Shown: positions 1 to 5,566 of the stretch, piece after piece
Layout of the letters: every line of letters starts with the position of its first letter
Position numbering within the stretch: the stretch's first letter is position 1
Program-made: the position numbers and the translations under genes
Source of the DNA: Alistipes sp.
Lineage (GTDB): Bacteria; Bacteroidota; Bacteroidia; Bacteroidales; Rikenellaceae
Direction of reading: 5' to 3'
Length of the DNA stretch: 5,566 nt
NCBI GenBank assembly: GCA_017501025.1
Contig: JAFVXS010000104.1
Location: 1-5,566, forward strand
The notes under the pieces: model-generated
What the model saw: only the letters and a program-made list of their open reading frames with translations
What the model was told of the DNA's origin: nothing
Database searches by the model: none

Positions 1-2144
1 ACCAGTACAAGGTTAAGAGCGGTGCAGGTACTACCGATGCAGTTTTCGGTTACAATTCGGCATACGCAACCGTTACTGCAACAGCGACACAGAACTACGC
101 TGTATATCCATACTCGATCGTTACGGGTGCGGAGAGCGATGGCGTTGTAAGCGTAGAGTTGCCAGCTGCACTTGACTATGTAGAGTCTTCGTTGGCGAAT
201 GCAGTTATGGTGGCAGCATCGGCAACAACCGACTTGCAGTTTAAGAACACCCAGTCGTTGCTTCGTTTTGCAATTGCATCGAACGACCCTGCTGTTACCA
301 AGCTGTTGTCGATTACCGTTACTTCGGCAGCAAATGCATTGACAGGTGCTGCAACTATCGATCTCAACGCTGCCGAGCCTGCTGTTGTAGTAAATGCTGC
401 CGGTGGTAAGAGCCTCACTTTGGATTGTGGTGCAGGTTTGGCTTTGGGTACAGAGGCTGTTGAGCTCTACTTGCCTATCGCTCCAACCGAGTTTGCTGCA
501 AACGATTTGACTATCAGCCTCGAAACCGATATGGGCGTATTCGAGAAGCAGTTTGCACAGGTTGTTGCTTTGGGTCGCAACAAGGTTACAACCATCACAA
601 AGACCTTCGAGATCGAGGACTTCACAGGTTCGACCGAGGGCTATGGCGAGGTTGTTGAGCTGACAGAGACCGAGCCTGTTGCTTTGGCAGCCGAGTTGAG
701 CGAGGTTTTGGCTAACCCAGAGGTTGGTCAGATTGTTCTTCCGGAGTTGCCAGCAGGTACCGAGGTAGAGTTGTCGAACACTCTTACATTCAACGGTACT
801 GCACTTGCAAGTGCAGACACTAGCTCGTTGCCAGCACGTGATTTGGTAATCGATGGTAATGGTGCTACTTTGGTATTCTCGGGTTCGGGTTCGCGTATTA
901 TCGATGTAACCAAAACTTGTGGCAATATCAGCCTTACATTGAAGAATATGACCCTCGTTAATGGTCTTGGCTATATCGAGCGTGGTGTCAATTTCAACAC
1001 TTCGGGTCACCTTACACTCGAAAACGTTGAAGTAAAGAGCGTAGAGAACGGCTCGATTACCTATGCTTTGAACTGCCCAAGCTCGGCTGACAATGCTCTC
1101 GTTGAGATTAAGAATTCGAAATTGTCGGGTTGCATCGCAGTAAACCTTTGGGGTGAGAATATGGTGGTTAATGTAACCAATTCGGAGCTTTACACCATCG
1201 ATAACACCGATGTTGAGGGCTATTCGGTAATCTCATTGAACGATAACGGTATAGACGCGGCAGCAGAGTACAGCGTTGTAAATGTAGAGGGTGGTAAGGT
1301 GATTGCAAAACACGTAAATGAAAGCGATCCTAATCCTTCTGCTGCCGTACGCAACAGCACATACAATGGCGAGGTTAATATCAGCGACTCGACCGAGGTT
1401 CAGGGTGAGATTCGCAACGGATATGTTGCCATTGTTTACTATAAGGGATATAATGAATTCTACTCATTCACTGATCTTCAAGCCGCTATCAATAAGGCAG
1501 CAGAGAATCAGAATGCGGGCGTACGTCTGATTCGTGACGTAGAGACATCGGATATATTGTTTGTTGATAACAGCGTGACTATCGATGGTAATGATTGTAC
1601 CCTTACAACATCGGCTAATCGTGCTATCCGTCTGACAGCAGGTGATATCAATGTTGTAATCAATAACTTGAATATTGTTTCGAATGCTACTATGACATAT
1701 CCACAGGATGTTCGTGGTATCTCTGTTGATGGAGGTTTGAACAATATCAAGTTGACTTTGAATAGTTGTGCAATTGACTTTACCGACTCATCTACCTGCG
1801 ACTGGACATACGGCATAAATATTTGCGATGCTAGTAACGGCTATACATTGACAATCAATGGTGGTGTGTACGAGGGTGCTAATGTAGTTAACATCTGGGG
1901 CAATGGCCATACAATCAATATCGATGGTGCAACATTGAATAGCACATATAAGCCAAACCAATATTATACAGGTGCTTGTGTAGCATTTAATCCAAATGCT
2001 AGCAATAATACTGCAACTATCAAGAATACCACATACAACAGCCAGGGTGGCAATTCGAGATCGGTTTGGGCTGCAGATGGTGCAACGAATAATACTGTTA
2101 CCGAGGAGGGTAATACCGATAATACCGTTACTGCTACAGAATAA
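1..2144 (+). CDS. Fimbrillin-like surface protein with duplicated beta-helix region (5' partial)
   Basis: The frame is open from position 3, giving 713 visible residues to the TAA at 2142-2144. The TTG at 159 is only an internal codon, because 52 in-frame residues precede it without a stop. The first ~200 residues resemble the Bacteroidales fimbrillin (Mfa-like) family: a 'YAVYPYS' strand, 'LQFKNTQSLLRFAI', 'LTLDCGAGLAL', then 'LGRNKVTTI' near its end. From about base 681 the protein changes to beta-helix sequence: short strands rich in V, I, L, N, G and T with 'IDGNG' turns. This comes in two related modules (about 681-1400 and 1414-2090). The tail is Asn/Thr rich and shows no obvious C-terminal sorting domain. 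Family knowledge suggests an exported, probably outer-surface protein for adhesion or glycan contact; that is inference, since the signal sequence is outside the window. It could instead be a plain beta-helix repeat protein whose N-terminal resemblance is loose. The coding frame is certain; the function is uncertain. Confidence 0.85.
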   Translation, partial: QYKVKSGAGTTDAVFGYNSAYATVTATATQNYAVYPYSIVTGAESDGVVSVELPAALDYVESSLANAVMVAASATTDLQFKNTQSLLRFAIASNDPAVTKLLSITVTSAANALTGAATIDLNAAEPAVVVNAAGGKSLTLDCGAGLALGTEAVELYLPIAPTEFAANDLTISLETDMGVFEKQFAQVVALGRNKVTTITKTFEIEDFTGSTEGYGEVVELTETEPVALAAELSEVLANPEVGQIVLPELPAGTEVELSNTLTFNGTALASADTSSLPARDLVIDGNGATLVFSGSGSRIIDVTKTCGNISLTLKNMTLVNGLGYIERGVNFNTSGHLTLENVEVKSVENGSITYALNCPSSADNALVEIKNSKLSGCIAVNLWGENMVVNVTNSELYTIDNTDVEGYSVISLNDNGIDAAAEYSVVNVEGGKVIAKHVNESDPNPSAAVRNSTYNGEVNISDSTEVQGEIRNGYVAIVYYKGYNEFYSFTDLQAAINKAAENQNAGVRLIRDVETSDILFVDNSVTIDGNDCTLTTSANRAIRLTAGDINVVINNLNIVSNATMTYPQDVRGISVDGGLNNIKLTLNSCAIDFTDSSTCDWTYGINICDASNGYTLTINGGVYEGANVVNIWGNGHTINIDGATLNSTYKPNQYYTGACVAFNPNASNNTATIKNTTYNSQGGNSRSVWAADGATNNTVTEEGNTDNTVTATE
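681..2090 (+). repeat. Internal duplication of a ~247-residue beta-helix module
   Basis: Two blocks inside the first gene line up at protein level. Each opens with an Ala-rich helix-like stretch ('LAAELSEVLANP' near 684; 'LQAAINKAAENQ' near 1479). Next comes an 'IDGNG/IDGND' turn followed by 'TL' (codons from 849 and from 1581). Each then has a 'VNLWG' or 'VNIWG' motif (codons from 1140 and from 1887), and later a 'NSTYNGEVN' or 'NTTYNSQGG' segment. The offsets between matching motifs are 732 and 747 bases, so the unit is about 244-249 residues. DNA identity is low apart from 13 bases, ATCGATGGTAATG, shared by both copies. This points to an old duplication rather than a recent one. Confidence 0.7.
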
Positions 2145-2159
2145 GACGTGTGCGAATGT

Positions 2160-2175
2160 TATCACTCGTGTGATA
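2160..2175 (+). other. Small hairpin after the fimbrillin-like gene
   Basis: TATCAC at 2160-2165 pairs with GTGATA at 2170-2175 around a TCGT loop, 15 bases after the stop codon, with four T residues shortly after (2179-2182). It may be a weak first termination or 3'-end-protecting structure ahead of the stronger terminator at 2205. A stem this short could also arise by chance. Confidence 0.35.
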
Positions 2176-2204
2176 GACTTTTGCATAAACATTAGTAATC
2201 AGAT

Positions 2205-2246
2205 GGTCGTCTATAAGGATTCTCTTATGGACGACCGTTTTTTTTT
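2205..2246 (+). terminator. Intrinsic terminator of the fimbrillin-like gene
   Basis: A 13-base arm (GGTCGTCTATAAG, 2205-2217) pairs with CTTATGGACGACC (2224-2236) around a six-base loop. The stem is perfect apart from one G-T pair. A run of nine T residues follows at 2238-2246. The stem, loop and T-tract are typical of a Rho-independent terminator and should separate the upstream gene from the symporter. Confidence 0.93.
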
Positions 2247-2271
2247 GTTTCAATATGTAATGCCTTTTATT

Positions 2272-2359
2272 ATTGTTAAAAGGGGCATTGATGCTGAAAA
2301 TTTCAAAATAAATTGTTATATTTGTCAAAATTTAACCTAAAATTGTTAAAATTTCAAAA
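2272..2359 (+). repeat. Short direct repeats in the symporter leader
   Basis: ATTGTTA occurs three times, at 2272-2278, 2312-2318 and 2342-2348, so the steps are 40 and 30 bases. The first and third copies extend to ATTGTTAAAA. A 12-base direct repeat, AAAATTTCAAAA, lies at 2297-2308 and 2348-2359. The region is very AT rich, so part of this may be low-complexity chance. The copies do bracket the predicted promoter and could be regulator binding sites. Confidence 0.4.
2317..2324 (+). promoter_or_regulatory. Bacteroidota-type -7 element for the symporter gene
   Basis: TATATTTG matches the TAnnTTTG consensus of the Bacteroidota primary sigma factor exactly. The -33 element is weak: only CTG at 2294-2296 lies at a suitable distance (20 bases), while TTG at 2288-2290 is 26 bases away. 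Transcription would start near 2330, giving a leader of about 40 bases before the ATG. It lies downstream of the 2205-2246 terminator, as expected for an independent unit. Confidence 0.55.
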
Positions 2360-2372
2360 AACTTAAAACTTT

Positions 2373-3953
2373 ATGACACCTATTGATTGGTTAATTGTCG
2401 CACTCTTCTTGGGAACGTTGATGGCAATCGGTTATGCCTTCTCCCACAAGAATAAGGACGTTGAGGACTACTTCGCGGCAGGTCGTTCGATGCCGGGTTG
2501 GATTGTTGCCATCGCAGCAACGGGTACAACCATTTCGGCAGGTACGTTTGTAGGCTCGCCCGAGCTCGGTTTCAATACCGATTTGACCTATGTGATGAAC
2601 CTCATAGGTTCGATTTTTGGCGGTATGCTGGTGGCGGCACTGATTATGCCGAAACTCTACAAAGCCAACACCATTACGATTTACGGCTACATTGGCGACC
2701 GCTTTGGCGAGACTTCGAAGCGTGTGAATAGTGCAATGTTTCTCCTCGGTCAGCTCTTTACGTCGGGCTCGCGCCTCTTTATCGCCGCAATCGCAATCTC
2801 GGTGATTGTCTTCGGTACGATTAAGTTCGACTTTATGGTCTATTCGATAATCTTGTTAGGTGTGGTTTCTACCATCTATACGATGATGGGCGGTATCAAG
2901 GGTCTGCTCTACATAGATACTTTCCAGACGATGTTGCTTATCGGTACAGGTGTGACTGCACTTATCTGGATCTACTGTAAGTTGGATATGCCGTTTGGTG
3001 ACATTTGGACGACAGTTACCGATGGTGGTTTGAAGAAGATTCCGGGGTTCGATGCCGACAATATTGCGGCACTTGCCGATGGCTCGATTGCGGGTTGGAA
3101 GTCGGGTAGCAAGTTGCAGATGTTTGATTTCTCGCTCACGAATTGGAACTCGCCTTATACGGTCATCGCCGGTATGATTGGTGTGGCATTTTTCAAGGTG
3201 TGTCAATATACGACCGATCACGAGTTTGTGCAGCGTCAGTTGGCTTGCCGCGACGTGAAACAGGCGTCGATGTCGCTCGTATGGTCGCAGTTGCTTGCTC
3301 TGCCTGTCGTGTTGGTATTTTTGATGATTGGTGTGTTGTTGTTTGCCAAGTATAAGACCGAATTTTTGGCAAGTGGCGAACTATCGGGCTTCTTTACGGA
3401 TGCTCGTGACATCTTCCCGCAGTATATCAAGAACCATATTCCTGTGGGACTTCGCGGTCTGATGATTGTTGGTCTGTTGGCAGCGGCTCTCTCGTCGTTC
3501 AACTCGGCAATCAATGCTATGGCGTCGAGTTTTGTTACCGACCTCTATCTGCCAATTAAAGCGGAGCGTGGTGAGGCCGTTAAAAGCGATGCCGACCAGC
3601 TCTCTTCGTCGCGTAAGATGGTGTTCTTGATGGGAATGTTGCTTACGGGCTTTGCTATTGTTACGGCGGTGATGCAGGAGGCTAGCGGTCTGAACCTTGT
3701 CGATTTCGCAACGGGTGTTATGTGCTTTGCCTATGCGGGTATGATTGGTGTCTTCCTTACAGCAATCTTTACAAAGCGTGGTAATACGGTAAGTGTCATT
3801 GCGGCAATCGTTGTCGGTATGATTATTATTATTCCGTTGATGTTCCAAAAACAGCTCTTTGATACGCAATATATCGCGTGGACGTGGTGGGCACCTATTG
3901 GTGGTATTATCAGCTTCTTGGTTTGCTATGCAGGTGCTCCTAAAAAACGATAG
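2373..3953 (+). CDS. Sodium:solute symporter (SSS family), substrate unknown
   Basis: This is a complete 526-residue inner-membrane transporter of the SSS family, which couples Na+ entry to uptake of a solute. The length is normal, and the sequence reads as about 13 hydrophobic segments from residue 4 to the last one near residue 520. Family signatures are present. 'DYFAAGRSMPGW' (32-43) links segments 1 and 2, followed by 'TISAGTFVGSPELGF' (53-67). 'TIYGYIGDRFG' starts at residue 102. D282, Q287 and R288 lie in a 'TTDHEFVQRQL' loop. 'AALSSFNSAINA' has S374 and S375 where characterised family members have Na+-site serines. The ATG at 2373 is chosen because it places the first membrane segment directly at the N-terminus; it lacks a Shine-Dalgarno sequence but has an A/T-rich leader. 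Substrates in this family range over sugars, amino acids, vitamins, carboxylates and sialic acid, and nothing here decides among them. Terminators lie on both sides, so it is probably monocistronic. Confidence 0.93.
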   Translation: MTPIDWLIVALFLGTLMAIGYAFSHKNKDVEDYFAAGRSMPGWIVAIAATGTTISAGTFVGSPELGFNTDLTYVMNLIGSIFGGMLVAALIMPKLYKANTITIYGYIGDRFGETSKRVNSAMFLLGQLFTSGSRLFIAAIAISVIVFGTIKFDFMVYSIILLGVVSTIYTMMGGIKGLLYIDTFQTMLLIGTGVTALIWIYCKLDMPFGDIWTTVTDGGLKKIPGFDADNIAALADGSIAGWKSGSKLQMFDFSLTNWNSPYTVIAGMIGVAFFKVCQYTTDHEFVQRQLACRDVKQASMSLVWSQLLALPVVLVFLMIGVLLFAKYKTEFLASGELSGFFTDARDIFPQYIKNHIPVGLRGLMIVGLLAAALSSFNSAINAMASSFVTDLYLPIKAERGEAVKSDADQLSSSRKMVFLMGMLLTGFAIVTAVMQEASGLNLVDFATGVMCFAYAGMIGVFLTAIFTKRGNTVSVIAAIVVGMIIIIPLMFQKQLFDTQYIAWTWWAPIGGIISFLVCYAGAPKKR

Positions 3954-3990
3954 CAAGAGGTTGTAAAGAGGGGTTTATACCACTCGATTT

Positions 3991-4024
3991 ATACCCGTCA
4001 GGTGATATCTGGCGGGTATTTTTT
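3991..4024 (+). terminator. Intrinsic terminator of the symporter gene
   Basis: ATACCCGTCAG (3991-4001) pairs with CTGGCGGGTAT (4009-4019) around a seven-base loop. There is one T-G pair in an 11-base stem, and T residues run through 4019-4024. It begins 37 bases after the symporter stop codon and points to separate transcription of glpA. Confidence 0.9.
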
Positions 4025-4045
4025 GTGTGTGGTGGGCACTTGTGA

Positions 4046-4148
4046 GAAAAATCGTATGGAATAATTGACGAAAACTGTAAAATTTGGCAAAAGATATCGC
4101 AATATTTTGATTTTTTATAGTAACTTTACACACAAATAACGATTTTTC
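4046..4148 (+). promoter_or_regulatory. 10-bp inverted repeat flanking the glpA promoter region
   Basis: GAAAAATCGT at 4046-4055 is the exact reverse complement of ACGATTTTTC at 4139-4148. The arms are separated by 83 bases that contain the promoter candidate, and the right arm ends 14 bases before the glpA ATG. They could be paired binding sites for a regulator. A chance match in an AT-rich spacer is not excluded. Confidence 0.35.
4121..4128 (+). promoter_or_regulatory. Candidate -7 element for glpA
   Basis: TAACTTTA matches TAnnTTTG at all but the last fixed position and lies 34 bases before the ATG. No convincing -33 TTG is seen at 19-21 bases upstream; TTTTG at 4105-4109 is too close. 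An alternative, less well-spaced element is TATTTTG at 4103-4109. The placement after the 3991-4024 terminator supports a promoter in this spacer, but the exact element is uncertain. Confidence 0.4.
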
Positions 4149-4162
4149 CCAAATTGCATAAT

Positions 4163-5566
4163 ATGACAAAGGAGTATGATGTAATCATCATTGGCGGAGG
4201 TGCTACGGGTGCGGGTATTGCACGCGACTGCTCGTTGCGTGGAATTAAGGCACTGCTTGTCGAGCGTTTCGATATAGCCACGGGTGCTACGGGTCGCAAC
4301 CACGGACTGCTGCATAGTGGAGCACGCTACGCCGTTAATGACCACGAATCTGCGGTTGAGTGTATTCGCGAGAATATGACACTTCGTCACATTGCATCGC
4401 ATTGCGTTGATGAGACGGGCGGTCTGTTTATCTCGTTGCCGGAGGATGGTTTGGAGTTTCAGGCGAAGTTCATCAAGGCGTGTCGTGCGGCAGGTATCTC
4501 TGCGGAGGCTATATCGCCCAAGGAGGCTTTGGCTTTGGAGCCATCGACCAACCCTGCAATTATTGGTGCGGTTAAGGTGCCGGATGGCTCGATAGACCCA
4601 TTCCGATTGACGGCAGCCAATATTCTCGATGCGAAGATGCACGGTGCCGAGGTTAAGACCTACCACGAGGTTGAGGAGCTTCTGATGGAGGGCAATCGTG
4701 TTGTCGGTGTTCGTGTTATTAATCGTCGTGATGGTGCATCTGCCGAATATCGTGCAAGGATTGTGGTTAATGCAGGTGGCATTTGGGGTCACTCGATAGC
4801 CAAGCGTGCAGGTATCACTATCAATATGTTGCCTGCAAAGGGTGCGTTGCTGATTTTCGGACACCGTGTCAATAGCGTTGTGCTGAATCGTTGCCGTAAG
4901 CCTGCCGATGCCGATATTTTGGTGCCGGGCGATACTATCTCGCTGATAGGTACAACATCGAGCAAGGTGCCATTTGATGAGGTCGATAATATGTATGTAA
5001 CGGCTGATGAGGTCGATTTGTTACTTCGTGAAGGAACGAAGTTGGCTCCATCGTTGGCATATACGCGAATCTTGCGTGCCTATGCGGGCGTGCGTCCGCT
5101 GGTTGCTTCGGATGACGATCCAAGCGGACGTAGCGTAAGTCGCGGTATTGTGGTTTTGGATCACGCCGTAAGGGATGGTGTCGAGGGCTTTATTACGACT
5201 ACGGGAGGTAAGTTGATGACCTATCGTTTGATGGGTGAGTGGACTACCGACCTTATCTGTCGCAAGTTGGGCATTGCAGCCAAGTGTACTACGGCATCTG
5301 TGCCGCTGCCTGGCTCACGTCGCGATGAGCGTAAAAAGACTACGCGTAAGATATACGAAATGCCGACTATGCAGCGTGAGTCGTCGCTCTATCGTCACGG
5401 CGATATGGCTTCGCGTATTGAGGCATCGACAGCTATTGACCGCTCGATGGTCTGCGAGTGTGAGTCGGTGTCGGTTGGCGAGGTTAAGTATGCTATCAAG
5501 GCTTTGGATGTAAACAATCTGGTCGATTTGCGTCGTCGAACCCGTACAGGAATGGGAACTTGTCAG
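4163..5566 (+). CDS. glpA: Anaerobic glycerol-3-phosphate dehydrogenase subunit A (3' partial)
   Basis: An open frame of 468 codons runs from ATG 4163 to the right edge with no stop. GlpA oxidises sn-glycerol 3-phosphate to dihydroxyacetone phosphate and, in the GlpABC complex at the inner membrane, passes electrons to the quinone pool (menaquinone under anaerobic conditions). The N-terminus has an FAD Rossmann motif, 'IIIGGGATGAGIARD', with G11, G13, G16 and the ribose-binding acid E34. 'DIATGATGRNHGLLHSGARY' follows, carrying R55 and Y56; 'GVRPL' has R311, and 'GGKLMTYR' has K350. By analogy with GlpD these are substrate-site positions. The C-terminal Fer2_BFD-type Fe-S region begins with C431 and C433 and reaches C467; the fourth Cys lies beyond the window. 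Many stretches match the Escherichia coli GlpA sequence as I remember it, including 'RCRKPSDADILVPGDTISLIGTTS' with one change. E. coli GlpA has about 542 residues, so roughly 60-75 residues are missing here. The start gives the normal short N-terminus before the FAD motif. glpB and glpC are expected downstream. Confidence 0.96.
   Translation, partial: MTKEYDVIIIGGGATGAGIARDCSLRGIKALLVERFDIATGATGRNHGLLHSGARYAVNDHESAVECIRENMTLRHIASHCVDETGGLFISLPEDGLEFQAKFIKACRAAGISAEAISPKEALALEPSTNPAIIGAVKVPDGSIDPFRLTAANILDAKMHGAEVKTYHEVEELLMEGNRVVGVRVINRRDGASAEYRARIVVNAGGIWGHSIAKRAGITINMLPAKGALLIFGHRVNSVVLNRCRKPADADILVPGDTISLIGTTSSKVPFDEVDNMYVTADEVDLLLREGTKLAPSLAYTRILRAYAGVRPLVASDDDPSGRSVSRGIVVLDHAVRDGVEGFITTTGGKLMTYRLMGEWTTDLICRKLGIAAKCTTASVPLPGSRRDERKKTTRKIYEMPTMQRESSLYRHGDMASRIEASTAIDRSMVCECESVSVGEVKYAIKALDVNNLVDLRRRTRTGMGTCQ

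Noticed and set aside
159..161. TTG as the start codon of the first gene
   Set aside because: The same frame is open for 52 further codons to the left edge with coding-like sequence that continues the fimbrillin-like pattern, so this is an internal Leu codon.
1996..2340. A 114-codon + strand frame spanning the end of the first gene and the terminator
   Set aside because: It runs through the terminator hairpin and the promoter region of the symporter, and its sequence resembles no protein family I recognise.
3381..3956. A 191-codon open frame on the - strand opposite the symporter C-terminal half
   Set aside because: The translation is His/Asn/Arg rich with no fold-like pattern, as expected from the reverse strand of a membrane protein gene.
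3971..3999. Possible alternative hairpin (GGGT at 3971-3974 with ACCC at 3993-3996) competing with the symporter terminator
   Set aside because: Only four base pairs form before mismatches. This is too weak to call attenuation.
4115..4864. A 249-codon open frame on the - strand opposite glpA
   Set aside because: It lies mostly antisense to a gene with clear family motifs, and its translation is rich in Cys, Arg, Thr and Asn without any recognisable domain. It is a shadow of glpA codon use.

Overview
This 5,566-base window holds three protein genes, all on the + strand: two partial genes at the edges and one complete gene between them. It looks like a chromosomal piece of a gut-type member of the Bacteroidales (Bacteroidota). 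Three things support this. The first gene has a fimbrillin (Mfa-like) region of a kind typical of that order. The intergenic regions carry matches to the Bacteroidota -7 promoter element TAnnTTTG. None of the visible starts has a Shine-Dalgarno sequence; they have AT-rich leaders instead. I cannot fix the genus from this sequence.

Region 1 (1-2144) is the 3' part of a large surface-type protein. The reading frame is open to the left edge, so the true start, signal peptide and any lipobox lie outside. The visible part has a fimbrillin-like region followed by two related right-handed beta-helix modules of about 245-249 residues each, which look like an old internal duplication. A strong intrinsic terminator follows at 2205-2246.

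Region 2 (2247-3953) has an AT-rich promoter and leader region with short repeated motifs, then a complete 526-residue sodium:solute symporter (SSS family) of unknown substrate. A second clear terminator sits at 3991-4024.

Region 3 (4025-5566) is a short regulatory region with a 10-bp inverted repeat around a possible promoter, then the first 468 codons of glpA. glpA encodes the FAD- and Fe-S-containing catalytic subunit of the anaerobic glycerol-3-phosphate dehydrogenase. It runs off the right edge inside its C-terminal Fer2_BFD domain; glpB and glpC would be expected beyond.

The terminators and separate promoter candidates suggest three transcription units rather than one operon. A link between the symporter and glycerol 3-phosphate metabolism is possible only by adjacency. 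I see no RNA gene, insertion sequence, CRISPR array or defence system, and no gene-free stretch reaches 300 bases. Overall this is a fairly ordinary region; the most unusual element is the fimbrillin/beta-helix surface protein.
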